Positions 51,514 to 59,931 of a DNA stretch of 64,000 nucleotides are shown one piece after another; within the stretch, counting starts at the first letter, position 1; each line of letters starts with the position of its first letter. A program made the translations under genes and the position numbers. The DNA is from Bosea sp. F3-2 (GTDB lineage: Bacteria; Pseudomonadota; Alphaproteobacteria; Rhizobiales; Beijerinckiaceae), in assembly GCF_008253865.1 (NCBI RefSeq), contig NZ_CP042331.1, positions 6,041,501-6,105,500 on the forward strand, written 5' to 3'. The notes under the pieces are model-generated. The model made no database searches. It was not told where the DNA came from and worked only from the letters and a program-made list of their open reading frames with translations.

Positions 51514-51789
51514 CTAGCCCCATAATTTCAGTGGCACGGCAACAAACACAGCACCGCGCTTGCGTGCCGCTTTGACGTCACGATCTGCCTGAATCTCCTG
51601 AAGAGCACGAGCCGAGGGCAATCGCTCGCCCTGTGCGAGGGCGTCAACGGCCCAGGCGAGGAGGCTCGATCGTGCCGACGCGACGCATTCGTCCAGTGTA
51701 GTGCCGACTGAGATGGCGCCGGGAACGTCCGGAAACCAGCCGCCGTAGAGCGACCGTGGCTCCTTTTCGATGACGGCTACAAACTGCAT
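51514..51789 (-). CDS. Orphan HicB-like antitoxin
   Basis: 91 residues: FVAVIEKEPRSLYGGWFPDV and PGAISVGTTLDECVASARSS show the HicB pattern, parallel to the antitoxin at 28775 (YGVFFPDVKGVFTAGDTLEE). The C-terminal part ends RGAVFVAVPLKLWG, also HicB-like. No HicA gene lies on either side: 51790-51872 upstream on this strand has only an 18-codon frame. It may be a solitary antitoxin that protects against related toxins, or the remnant of a module. Confidence 0.8.
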   Translation of the reverse strand: MQFVAVIEKEPRSLYGGWFPDVPGAISVGTTLDECVASARSSLLAWAVDALAQGERLPSARALQEIQADRDVKAARKRGAVFVAVPLKLWG

Positions 51790-51872
51790 GGCTCAACACA
51801 ATTCTGGTTCTACCGCGATCCGACGATGGAAGGCGTCGGATTCTGGCATGGGGTAAGGATGAGGTCATTAAA

Positions 51873-52037
51873 TCAGCCGCTTTCGCCCTCGAACGCCATC
51901 ACAGCAAGGACTGATGACCCAGCGATAACGAGCCATATGGCATCACCGATCCAGGTGGTTGGAATCGTTGGCGACGCCACCACCGATGTAATCCCAGCGA
52001 CCGAGAACAATGCCGAGAGAAACGAAACGCGCCACAT
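51873..52037 (-). CDS. Small membrane protein, unknown
   Basis: 54 residues from the ATG at 52037, which follows GGAGG by five bases. Two hydrophobic stretches, VSFLSALFSVAGITSVVASP and TTWIGDAIWLVIAGSSVLAV, followed by a short charged end EGESG. It could be a two-helix membrane protein or a signal peptide plus one helix. No family recognised; kept for its RBS and composition. Confidence 0.45.
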   Translation of the reverse strand: MWRVSFLSALFSVAGITSVVASPTIPTTWIGDAIWLVIAGSSVLAVMAFEGESG

Positions 52038-52524
52038 TTCCGCCTCCATTTTTGGAGGCGCTAACGCAATTTGTCAGAGCGGGTTCCGTGGAATTTCGTG
52101 GGTCATTGAAAATCGTCGATCCCAGCATGTCCCTTGATCGCGCCGCGCCGAAGCGACACCAAGCGTGCGTCCCCAAAGTCGGGGCGGGGAGCACCGATCA
52201 CATCGGCGCGGGCTCGGAACGAGCGGCATGCGGCGCTGAAGGCGAAAGGCTGAGGTCAGCTATCGCAAGCCGGGATTGAGAGACGCCGAGCCACCCACGC
52301 CATGGGAGGAAAAAGGCGGCAGCTCGGCGCCACGCCGCATCGAAGAGGCGCAGCGGGAGATTGCCCACTAATGATGAACGACAGACCAACAACCAAGTCG
52401 GTGGCACGGAATGTCGAGGGGCCAGGCCGGCCGTTCGGTCCGGGGCTTGACGGTTGCTCGCTTTACAAATGAGGCCCTGGCCTACAAGGAAAGTCGGTAA
52501 CTTCACGGGCCTGCGGACGGGCAC
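52038..52524. other. 487-base region without a confident gene
   Basis: No credible full ORF on either strand. One plus-strand frame ending at 52372 reads AEPPTPWEEKGGSSAPRRIE then EAQREIAH, which looks protein-like, but it opens after a TGA near 52236 and lacks a good start or RBS. It may be the end of a decayed gene or a small gene with a TTG start at about 52277. The rest shows only short inverted repeats such as GGGGACGC-like words. Confidence 0.4.
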
Positions 52525-53205
52525 TTGCTATTTTGGGTTCCCCTTCGCGGTCTGAGCCGCCGCGACAGCGCGATTGCAGCCGGGCAGGTTCTGCTTGCGG
52601 TTGCATGCGGCTATGCCGGTGCGGGCGTTGTCGCTCTGCTGTCGACGAGGCTTTTCGGGCATGAACCGAGTTTCGACGGTCGAGAGGCGGCTTTCTTCCT
52701 GAGCGTCGGCATTGCCACGCTGCTGCTGGCGTCGGTTTCGGGCATGTCGACGCGCCATGCGCTGGCCCTGTCCTGGCCCGCCGAGCGGCGGATCGTCATC
52801 CGGTTCACGGCCGCCCTCCTGGGCATTTTTGCGATCGAGGCCGCCGTCCTGTTCTCGGGGCTTCTGGGATCGCTGGACGAACTCAAGGCGATGTCCGGTT
52901 CGGAGCGCAGCCTGCTCGGCCTGGTGAACGCCGTCATACTGGCGCCGGTCGTCGAGGAGTCCCTGTTCCGTGGATTGCTCTTCACGCGCCTGCGCCGCCA
53001 CTACGCGGTGTTGCCGACCCTTGCCGTCGTGACGCTGGCCTTCGGCTTCCTGCATGTCGAGAACGGGCTGCTTCACGTCGTCTCGGTTTTGCCGGCCGGG
53101 GCCTTTCTCGGCCTGGCCCGCGAATTGTCGGGCGGAATTGGATTGCCGATGCTGCTCCATGCCTGCATGAACCTCGCCGTCGTCATCGTGGGACTTGCCT
53201 TATGA
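52525..53205 (+). CDS. CPBP family intramembrane glutamic endopeptidase
   Basis: 226 residues from a TTG at 52525; the start is uncertain because the region upstream is open and unusual. Seven to eight hydrophobic segments. CPBP/Rce1 motifs: the EExxxR motif in APVVEESLFRGLLFTRL near 140-156, the F-x-x-x-H motif FGFLHVENGLLH near 172-183, and a later His in MLLHACMNLAVV. These membrane proteases process CAAX-like proteins or bacteriocin-related peptides. Stop overlaps the start of the next gene by four bases, so it joins the core GNAT-folA segment. Confidence 0.88.
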   Translation: MLFWVPLRGLSRRDSAIAAGQVLLAVACGYAGAGVVALLSTRLFGHEPSFDGREAAFFLSVGIATLLLASVSGMSTRHALALSWPAERRIVIRFTAALLGIFAIEAAVLFSGLLGSLDELKAMSGSERSLLGLVNAVILAPVVEESLFRGLLFTRLRRHYAVLPTLAVVTLAFGFLHVENGLLHVVSVLPAGAFLGLARELSGGIGLPMLLHACMNLAVVIVGLAL

Positions 53206-53684
53206 CCCTCAACATCCGTTCCGCCCGCCCCGGCGACGCCGGGCTCGTGCTCGCTTTCATCAAGGAACTGGCCGAGTACGAGAAATTGCTGCACGAGGTG
53301 GTCGCGACCGAGGCGGAGATCGGCGAGGCGCTGTTCGCGCCGAATCCGAAGGTCTTCTGCGACATTGCCGAATGCGATGGCGAACCGGTCGGTTTCGCAG
53401 TCTGGCTCTACACCTATTCGACCTTCTCGGGCCGCCACGGCATCTGGCTGGAGGACCTCTATGTCCGGCCCGGCCAGCGTGGGCGCGGTATCGGCAAGGC
53501 CCTGATCGCGGGGCTGGCGCGTCGCTGCGTCGCAGAAAATCTGCCGCGCCTCGCCTGGTGGGTGCTGAACTGGAACGAGCCTTCGCGCGTTTTCTATCGG
53601 TCGATCGGCGCCAAGGCGCAGGACGAGTGGACGGTGAAGCGGCTGGAGGGTGAGGCGCTCAGGCGGTTGGGCGCGGAGGGTTGA
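53202..53684 (+). CDS. GNAT family N-acetyltransferase
   Basis: 160 residues. Starts LNIRSARPGDAGLVLAFIKE and contains the acetyl-CoA-binding loop VRPGQRGRGIGKALIAGLAR near residues 87-106, with GIWLEDLYVRP before it and WWVLNWNEPSRVFYRSIGAK after; this order matches the diamine acetyltransferase (SAT)-like subgroup. Substrate not assigned, possibly a polyamine-like or thialysine-type amine. Overlaps the CPBP gene (ATGA) and is four bases from folA, so it is within one transcript. Confidence 0.92.
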   Translation: MTLNIRSARPGDAGLVLAFIKELAEYEKLLHEVVATEAEIGEALFAPNPKVFCDIAECDGEPVGFAVWLYTYSTFSGRHGIWLEDLYVRPGQRGRGIGKALIAGLARRCVAENLPRLAWWVLNWNEPSRVFYRSIGAKAQDEWTVKRLEGEALRRLGAEG

Positions 53685-53688
53685 AGCC

Positions 53689-54204
53689 ATGGAGAAGCGC
53701 CCGATCGTGGTGATCGCGGCCGTCGCCGACAATGGCGTGATCGGCGACGACAACCGCCTGATCTGGCGGCTCAAGAGAGATCTGCAGCGGTTTCGCGGTC
53801 TGACGATGGGCCGCCCGGTGCTGATGGGGCGCAAGACCTTCCTTTCCATCGGCAAGCCGCTTCCGGGACGCGAGATCATCGTGCTGACCCGCAACCCCGG
53901 CTTTGCGGCGCAGGGAGTCCGGGTGGCGCATAGTCTCGACGAGGCGCTGGCGCTCGGACAGGAGCTGGCGGCGGCGAGCGGGGCTGATTCCGTCACGGTG
54001 GCGGGCGGGGCGGAGCTCTATCGCCAGGCGCTGCCGCTGGCCGACCGGCTGGAGCTGACGCTGGTCCATGCCAAGCCTGCCGGCGACGCGCTTTTCCCCG
54101 ACTGGGAGCGTTCCTGCTTCGACGCGGGGGCGAACGAGCATCACCCGGCCGATGCCGACAACGAGCATCCTTATACTTTCGTCACCTATCGCAGATACTG
54201 CTAG
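53689..54204 (+). CDS. folA: Dihydrofolate reductase
   Basis: 171 residues from ATG 53689; the sequence GGAGGGTTGAAGCC precedes it. Motifs: VVIAAVADNGVIGDDNRLIW near 5-24, LKRDLQRFRGLTMGRPVLMG near 26-45, GREIIVLTRNPGF near 61-73 and VAGGAELYRQALPLADRLEL near 104-123. Reduces dihydrofolate produced by ThyA to tetrahydrofolate. It ends a CPBP-GNAT-folA transcript and is followed by a family A repeat. Confidence 0.96.
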   Translation: MEKRPIVVIAAVADNGVIGDDNRLIWRLKRDLQRFRGLTMGRPVLMGRKTFLSIGKPLPGREIIVLTRNPGFAAQGVRVAHSLDEALALGQELAAASGADSVTVAGGAELYRQALPLADRLELTLVHAKPAGDALFPDWERSCFDAGANEHHPADADNEHPYTFVTYRRYC

Positions 54205-54358
54205 AGCCTGCTGATTTTCCACGGAACCAAGCCGTCATTCCGGGCTTGACCCGGAATCCATCGTAGAGCGCCGAGCCCTATGATGGATTCCGGATCGGCG
54301 CCGCTATCGCGGCTTGTCCGGAATGACGGCGCGTTTTGGTGCAAAAGCAGCATGCTCT
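54203..54358. repeat. Palindromic intergenic repeat, family A (inverted full-length form)
   Basis: Outer arms AGAGCCTGCTG and AGCATGCTCT enclose CGTCATTCCGGGCTTGACCC ... GGAATGACGG. It is the inverted counterpart of 12261-12417, with the TGACCCGG side first. The next 212 bases, up to hflK, hold no gene and no promoter that I could assign. Confidence 0.75.
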
Positions 54359-54570
54359 CGTCGCCGCCACGCGGCGACCTGCGGACGGGGCCGGGGCCGT
54401 TCCCCGAAAAGGCGCGCCGCCACCCGCCGTTCACGATGAACAGCTTGCGCGGTTGACGAATCCGTGGCCCATGACCAACTCAGCCCTGCGTCTTCAGCCG
54501 AAGGCGCTGACAAGCGGCCGCTATTCGCCTATGGCTCGGCCTCGACAGAACGGAAGGGATCGGCTCGGGA

Positions 54571-55731
54571 ATGCCTTGGAGCAATCAGAGCGGCGGTGGC
54601 AGTGGCGGGGGTGGACCCTGGGGCCAGCGCGGGGGTAGCGGTGGCGGCGGCCCATGGGGGGGCGGCTCAGGCGGAGGCAACGGCAATCCGCCCGATCTCG
54701 AGGAAATCCTGCGGCGCAGCCAGGACCGGCTGAAGAACCTGATACCGGGCGGCAATATCGGTGGGCGCGGGCTCGTGCTCGGCCTTCTGCTGCTCGTGCT
54801 GATCTGGCTCGGTTCCGGCATCTATTTCGTGCGGCCCAACGAGGTCGGCCTCAACATCGTGTTCGGGCGCTTCGCCGGCAAGACGGGCGAGGGCGCCAAC
54901 TGGAACTGGCCCTATCCGATCGGCAGCGTGATCAAGCCGCAGGTGACGAATGTCATCACCACCGAGGTCGGCTTCCGCACGGTCGAATCGGTGCGTACCT
55001 CGCGCCAGACCGACGTCATCGAAGAGAGCCTGATGCTTACCGGCGACGAGAACATCGTCGACATCGATTTCATCGTGCAGTGGCAGATCGATCCGGCCGC
55101 GCCCGAAAACTACGTCTTCAACATCCAGGATCCGTCCGGCACGGTGAAGGCCGTGGCCGAGAGCGCGATGCGCGAGATCATCGGCCGTCGCAACATCCAG
55201 CCGGTGCTGACCACCGACCGCGGCGCGATCGAGACCGAGGTGCGCCAGCTGATGCAGGAGACGCTCAACGGCTACAATGCCGGCGTGCAGATTCGCCTTG
55301 TCCAGCTCCAGAAGGTCGACCCGCCGCAGCAGGTCATCGACGCCTTCCGCGACGTCCAAGCGGCGCGCGCCGACCAGGAGCGCCTGCGCAACGAGGCACA
55401 GACCTACGCCAACCGCGTGGTGCCGGAGGCGCGCGGTCGCGCCGCCCAGCTCGTGCAGTCGGCCGAGGCCTTCAAGGAGCAGACCGTGGCGGAAGCGCGC
55501 GGCCAGGCCAGCCGCTTCAACGCAGTCTACGAGCAGTACAAGAATGCTCCGGGCGTGACGCGCGAGCGTCTCTTCCTGGAGACGATGGAACGCGTGATGG
55601 GCGGGACCGACAAGATCATCCTCGACACCCCCGCAGGTGGGCAGGGCGTGGTGCCCTATCTGCCGCTCGACCAGCTCAATGCGGGCCGACCGGCCCAGGG
55701 CTCCCGTCTGCAGGGAGGGGCCAACCGATGA
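54571..55731 (+). CDS. hflK: FtsH protease modulator HflK
   Basis: 386 residues, bitopic membrane protein with a periplasmic SPFH domain. N-terminal Gly-rich region (SGGGSGGGGPWGQRGG), then RSQDRLKNLIPGG and one helix LVLGLLLLVLIWLGSGIYFV near residues 67-86, followed by the SPFH start RPNEVGLNIVFGRFAGK and IDFIVQWQI. With HflC it forms a large cage around FtsH that limits access of substrates. hflC overlaps by four bases. Confidence 0.95.
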   Translation: MPWSNQSGGGSGGGGPWGQRGGSGGGGPWGGGSGGGNGNPPDLEEILRRSQDRLKNLIPGGNIGGRGLVLGLLLLVLIWLGSGIYFVRPNEVGLNIVFGRFAGKTGEGANWNWPYPIGSVIKPQVTNVITTEVGFRTVESVRTSRQTDVIEESLMLTGDENIVDIDFIVQWQIDPAAPENYVFNIQDPSGTVKAVAESAMREIIGRRNIQPVLTTDRGAIETEVRQLMQETLNGYNAGVQIRLVQLQKVDPPQQVIDAFRDVQAARADQERLRNEAQTYANRVVPEARGRAAQLVQSAEAFKEQTVAEARGQASRFNAVYEQYKNAPGVTRERLFLETMERVMGGTDKIILDTPAGGQGVVPYLPLDQLNAGRPAQGSRLQGGANR

Positions 55732-56663
55732 ACGGCTCCTTCCTTCGCGCGGCGCTGCTGGTCGTCGTCGCCGCTGTCGCCGTCGTGTTCTATGCCTGCA
55801 CCTTCGTGGTGTCGCAGACGCAGTCGGCGATCGTGCTCCGGCTCGGCGCCGTGCGCGCCGTCAAGACGGCGCCCGGCCTCTACTTCAAGTGGTTCGCGCC
55901 GATCGAGACGGTGACGCTGCTCGACAACCGCATCCTCGATCTCGACCTGCCGGCGCAGGAAATCATCGCCTCGGACCAGAAGCGTCTCGTGGTCGATGCC
56001 TTCACGCGCTATCGCATCTCCGATCCGCTGCGCTTCTACCAGGCGGTCAACAACATCCCGCGCGCCAACTCGCAGCTCGCCTCGATCGTGAACGGCAATG
56101 TCCGCTCGGTCCTGGCGGAAGCGACCTTCACGGCGATGGTGCGCACCGAGCGCTCGCGGCTGATGAACCGCATCCGCGACGACGTGAACCGCGAGGCTGC
56201 CCGCTTCGGCATGACCGTGGTCGATGTCCGTCTGCGGCGCGTCGACCTGCCGGCGGCGAACTCGGCGGCGGTGTTCCAGCGCATGCAGACCGAACGTCAG
56301 CGTGAAGCTGCGGAAGCGCGCGCGCTCGGCGGCCAGCAGTCGCAGGAGATCAAGGCGCGCGCCGACAGGGATGCGACCGTCGTCGTGGCCGAAGCCCAGC
56401 AGCGCTCGGACGTGATCCGTGGTGAAGGCGAGGCAGAACGCAACAAGGTCTTCGCCGAAGTCTTCGGCAAGGATCCGGAGTTCTTCTCCTTCTACCGCTC
56501 GATGCAGGCCTATGAGGCCAGCATCAAGCCGGGGGATACGCGGATGGTGCTGACGCCGGATTCGCCGTTCTTCCGCTACTTCAACGGACCGAACGCGCAG
56601 CGTCAGGATGGTCAGGCCGGAGCCCCGGCGACGCCTGCCACGCCTGCGCCGGCCCGGCCCTGA
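55728..56663 (+). CDS. hflC: FtsH protease modulator HflC
   Basis: 311 residues from ATG 55728 (ATGA overlap with hflK). One N-terminal helix (LLVVVAAVAVVFYACTFVVS), then SPFH: QSAIVLRLGAVRAVKTAPGL, YFKWFAPIETVTLLDNR, LDLPAQEIIASDQKRLVVDA, FTRYRISDPLRFYQAVNN and DVNREAARFGMTVVDVRLRR. The C terminus has the coiled-coil and SFYRSMQAYEA motif of HflC, then a Pro/Ala-rich tail. Forms the HflKC complex with HflK. Confidence 0.95.
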   Translation: MNGSFLRAALLVVVAAVAVVFYACTFVVSQTQSAIVLRLGAVRAVKTAPGLYFKWFAPIETVTLLDNRILDLDLPAQEIIASDQKRLVVDAFTRYRISDPLRFYQAVNNIPRANSQLASIVNGNVRSVLAEATFTAMVRTERSRLMNRIRDDVNREAARFGMTVVDVRLRRVDLPAANSAAVFQRMQTERQREAAEARALGGQQSQEIKARADRDATVVVAEAQQRSDVIRGEGEAERNKVFAEVFGKDPEFFSFYRSMQAYEASIKPGDTRMVLTPDSPFFRYFNGPNAQRQDGQAGAPATPATPAPARP

Positions 56664-56681
56664 TTAAGGCGAGCGACGCGA

Positions 56682-56870
56682 ATGCTTGATTTCATCGCGG
56701 CGCTCGGCCTGGTCTTCGCTATCGAGGGCATCCTTTTCGCCGCGATCCCGCATCTGGCGAAGGATGCCCTGCGCAGCGCGGCGGAAACCCCGCCGGACCG
56801 GATGCGGCTCATCGGCCTCGGCTCGGCGGTGCTGGGCGTGATCCTGGTATGGTTTGCGCGCGGTAGCTGA
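56682..56870 (+). CDS. DUF2065 family small membrane protein
   Basis: 62 residues: hydrophobic IAALGLVFAIEGILFAAIPH, a polar stretch SAAETPPDRMRLIG, then LGSAVLGVILVWFARGS. The family is short, with two membrane helices and a G-x-x-x-x-x-E-G start. Between hflC and degP in many proteobacteria, as here; no role is established for it. Confidence 0.9.
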   Translation: MLDFIAALGLVFAIEGILFAAIPHLAKDALRSAAETPPDRMRLIGLGSAVLGVILVWFARGS

Positions 56871-57006
56871 TAGAATGACGGCATGGGCACGTGATCGTGT
56901 TCAATGACATGATCGTGCGTCGCCCTTCCGCCGCATTTCGGAGTTCAATCAACGGGCGCGCCTGCCTGCATCAATCGGCCCGCATCTTTCCGACATGAGG
57001 ATCCAT

Positions 57007-58524
57007 ATGGCATTGAAATCCGTTCCCGCAGTCCGGTCCGTCCGCATCGCTCTTGCTGCCGGCGTCGCTGGCCTCGCGCTGCTGGCGTCTCCGGTTCTGG
57101 CGCCGGGGCAGGCGCAGGCGAACACCCCGCTGCTGCAGGGGCAAGTCTCCCTTGCCGACCTTGTCGACAAGGTCATGCCGGCGGTGGTCAACATCTCGGC
57201 GGTGACCACCAATGACCAGAAGGGGCGCAACCTGCCGCAGCTGCCGCAGCTCGGTCCGGACACGCCCTTCGGCGACCTGTTCGAGGAGTTCTTCAACCGC
57301 CGCAACCAGCAGGGCGAACGTCAGGCGCCGCAGCAGCGCCGCTCGCAATCGGCCGGTTCCGGTTTCGTGGTCGATCCGTCGGGCATCGTCGTCACCAACA
57401 ACCACGTCATCGGTGACGCCAACGAGATCACGGTGATCTTCAACGACGGGCTGCGGCTCAAGGCCGAGGTCATCGGCAAGGACACCAAGGTCGACCTCGC
57501 CGTGCTGCGCGTGAAGCACGACAAGCCGCTGCCGGCCGTCAAGTTCGGCGATTCCGACAAGATGCGGATCGGCGATCCGGTGATGGCGATCGGCAATCCG
57601 TTCGGCCTCGGCGGCTCGGTTTCCTCGGGCATCGTTTCCGCCCGCAACCGCGACATCAGCCAGGGCCCGTACGACACCTATATCCAGACCGACGCGGCCA
57701 TCAACAAGGGCAACTCGGGCGGCCCGCTGTTCAACATGGCGGGCGAGGTCATCGGCATCAACACGGCGATCCTGTCGCCGACCGGCGGCTCGGTCGGCAT
57801 TGGTTTCGCGGTCCCCTCGACGCTGGCGACCAACATCGTCGATCAGCTCAAGGAGTTCGGCGAGACGCGGCGCGGCTGGCTTGGCGTGCGCATCCAGACC
57901 GTCGATGACGCCACCGCTGAAGCGCTCGGCCTCGGCACGGCGCGTGGCGCCCTCGTCGCCGGCGTCGACGACAAGGGCCCGGCCAAGCCCGCCGGGATCG
58001 AGACCGGCGACGTCATCGTCAAGTTCGATGGCAAGGAGGTAAAGGATTCGCGCGATCTGCCGCGCATCGTCGCGGCGACGCCGGTCGGCAAGGACGTGCC
58101 GATCGCGGTGATCCGCAAGGGCAAGGAAGAGGTCAAGACGGTCAAGCTCGGCCGCCTCGAGGATGGCGAGAAGGTCCAGGCGGCATCGGCGAACAAGCCG
58201 GCGGCCGAGCCGGCCAAGCCTGCGGTGACGAGCGCGCTCGGCCTCGAATTCTCGCCGCAGACTGACGAGCTCAGGAAGCGCTACTCGATCAAGGACGGCC
58301 TCAAGGGCGTGGTCATCACCAAGGTCGACGCCAACTCCAATGCCGCCGACAAGCGCATCCTCGTCGGCGAACTGATCGTCGAAGTCGGCCAGGAGCCGGT
58401 GAATGCTCCGCAGGACGTGACCAAGCGGCTCGACACGCTCAAGAAGGAGGGCAAGAAGTCCGCTCTCCTGCTCGTCTCAAACGGCCAGGGCGAGGTCCGC
58501 TTCGTCGCCGTCTCGATGAACTGA
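57007..58524 (+). CDS. degP: Periplasmic serine protease/chaperone of the Do (DegP/HtrA) family
   Basis: 505 residues from ATG 57007, chosen over 56995 because GAGG lies six bases upstream. Signal peptide (IALAAGVAGLALLASPVLAP), then a trypsin-like domain with triad His in VVTNNHVIG (about residue 133), Asp in KVDLAVLRVK (163) and Ser in NKGNSGGPLFNMAG (238). Two PDZ domains follow (RGWLGVRIQTVDDATAEALG and KGVVITKVDANSNAA). Degrades or refolds misfolded periplasmic proteins. Its place after hflKC is conserved. A strong terminator follows. Confidence 0.95.
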   Translation: MALKSVPAVRSVRIALAAGVAGLALLASPVLAPGQAQANTPLLQGQVSLADLVDKVMPAVVNISAVTTNDQKGRNLPQLPQLGPDTPFGDLFEEFFNRRNQQGERQAPQQRRSQSAGSGFVVDPSGIVVTNNHVIGDANEITVIFNDGLRLKAEVIGKDTKVDLAVLRVKHDKPLPAVKFGDSDKMRIGDPVMAIGNPFGLGGSVSSGIVSARNRDISQGPYDTYIQTDAAINKGNSGGPLFNMAGEVIGINTAILSPTGGSVGIGFAVPSTLATNIVDQLKEFGETRRGWLGVRIQTVDDATAEALGLGTARGALVAGVDDKGPAKPAGIETGDVIVKFDGKEVKDSRDLPRIVAATPVGKDVPIAVIRKGKEEVKTVKLGRLEDGEKVQAASANKPAAEPAKPAVTSALGLEFSPQTDELRKRYSIKDGLKGVVITKVDANSNAADKRILVGELIVEVGQEPVNAPQDVTKRLDTLKKEGKKSALLLVSNGQGEVRFVAVSMN

Positions 58525-58548
58525 GACGGACGACATTTGCAGAATGTG

Positions 58549-58577
58549 AAGGGCGGCCCCTCAGGGCCGCCCTTTTT
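58549..58577 (+). terminator. Rho-independent terminator after degP
   Basis: AAGGGCGGCCC (58549-58559) pairs with GGGCCGCCCTT (58564-58574) across a CTCA loop, followed by a five-T run. An 11-bp GC-rich stem with T run is a strong terminator for the hflKC-degP unit. Confidence 0.92.
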
Positions 58578-58690
58578 CATGCCGCTGCCGCAGCCCGGTG
58601 GGCAGGCGATCGCGCTGGCGCAGAGCGCCGGAACATGGCTAGAGCTTCGCGACGCTGCTCCGGAAATCCGGACGCGCCGGGAGAGGCCAG

Positions 58691-59032
58691 ATGAAAATCA
58701 GCGAGATTCCCTTCGTCACCACCGACTGGTCGACGATTCCACCCGAGCGCCATGCCGGGGACAGCGGCGAAGCGACCTGGCGCGTCCAGTATTTCGGACC
58801 GGAGGAGAACCGCATCCGCGTCCGCATGGTCGAGTATTCACCCGGCTACGTCGCTGATCACTGGTGTTCCAAGGGCCACATCATCCTGTGCCTGGAGGGC
58901 GAGATGGAGACGACACTCGCTGACGGGCGCGTGATGCCGCTCAAAGCGGGTATGAGCTATCAAGTCGCGGATGGCGCCGAAGCGCACCGCTCCGCGACCA
59001 AAACCGGCGCGAAGCTCTTCATCGTCGACTGA
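58691..59032 (+). CDS. DHCW-motif cupin-fold protein
   Basis: 113 residues. Single cupin domain: VRMVEYSPGYVADHWCSKGH then IILCLEGEMETTLADGRVMP. The DHWCSKGHI segment gives the family its name (D-H-W/C). It may bind a metal through His residues. Function unknown, probably an enzyme or small-molecule sensor of the cytoplasm. It ends back to back with serB: the two stop codons form TGATCA at 59030-59035. Confidence 0.88.
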   Translation: MKISEIPFVTTDWSTIPPERHAGDSGEATWRVQYFGPEENRIRVRMVEYSPGYVADHWCSKGHIILCLEGEMETTLADGRVMPLKAGMSYQVADGAEAHRSATKTGAKLFIVD

Positions 59033-59920
59033 TCAGACGCGGACGATCTCGCTGCCGGCATAGCCCTGAGCGTAGAGCAGGGCGGTGAGGTCGGCGTGGT
59101 CGAGGCGGGCGTCGGCGGCCGCGGCCACAGCCGGCTTGGCACGGAAAGCTGCGCCGAGCCCCGCTTCGCCGAGCATGGCGAGGTCGTTGGCGCCATCGCC
59201 GACGGCAAGTGTCGCTTCAGGCGCCAGACCGAAGCGCGCGCGCAGCTCGATGAGGGCGTCGAGCTTGGCCTGCTTGCCGAGTATCGGATCGGCGACCTCA
59301 CCGCGCAGGATGCCGTCATCGGCCAGCAGCGTGTTGGAGCGGTGCTCGTCGAAGCCGATCGTCGTGCTGATCGGGCCGGTAAAGACGGTGAAGCCGCCTG
59401 ATACGAGGGCGGTATAGGCGCCGTTGGCGCGCATGGTGCGAACGAGTTCGCGCCCGCCCGGCGTCAGCGTGATGCGGTCGCGGATGATCTCGTCGACGAC
59501 CGAGAGCGGCACGCCCTTGAGCAGTGCGACGCGCTCGCGCAGCGCCGGTTCGAAATCGATCTCGCCGCGCATCGCCCGTTCGGTGATCGCGGCGACGTGC
59601 TCCTTCAGCCCGACGACGGCGGCGAGCTCGTCGATGCATTCCTGGCCGATCATGGTCGAATCCATGTCGGCGAGGAACAGCGCCTTGCGGCGCGTCGCTG
59701 CCGGCTGGACGATGACGTCGATCGCCTCGCCTTCCAGCGCGGCGCGGATATCGGCTTCGAGCTTGCGCATATCGGCCGCTTCCGCGAAGAGGTCGGCGGC
59801 GACTGCGCCGTCGAGCACGGCGGTGCGGACAGCCCCCGGAACGGTGCTGATGAGGCGGGCCAGCAGAGCTTCGCCGACCAGCGCCTGGCCGTGGGCGGAT
59901 ACGAGTGTGGCGACGAGCAT
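59033..59920 (-). CDS. serB: Phosphoserine phosphatase
   Basis: 295 residues. HAD enzyme for the last step of serine biosynthesis. An N-terminal ACT-like domain (about 1-80: VATLVSAHGQALVGEALLAR) precedes the catalytic part with the nucleophile motif ADMDSTMIGQECIDE near 89, motif II SGGFTVFTGPI near 175, and motif IV GDGANDLAMLGEAGLGAAF near 242. The start at 59920 is 11 bases from the start of the divergent miaA. Confidence 0.95.
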   Translation of the reverse strand: MLVATLVSAHGQALVGEALLARLISTVPGAVRTAVLDGAVAADLFAEAADMRKLEADIRAALEGEAIDVIVQPAATRRKALFLADMDSTMIGQECIDELAAVVGLKEHVAAITERAMRGEIDFEPALRERVALLKGVPLSVVDEIIRDRITLTPGGRELVRTMRANGAYTALVSGGFTVFTGPISTTIGFDEHRSNTLLADDGILRGEVADPILGKQAKLDALIELRARFGLAPEATLAVGDGANDLAMLGEAGLGAAFRAKPAVAAAADARLDHADLTALLYAQGYAGSEIVRV

Positions 59921-59931
59921 GTGAGGACCGG

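Noticed and set aside
54654..55727. An hflC protein extended 358 residues upstream
   Set aside because: The extension is the alternative frame of hflK; the HflC membrane helix begins directly at the ATG at 55728.
56880..56930. Repeated GATCGTG words upstream of degP as a possible envelope-stress operator
   Set aside because: Two copies 18 bases apart with no match to a known site; too weak to list as a feature.
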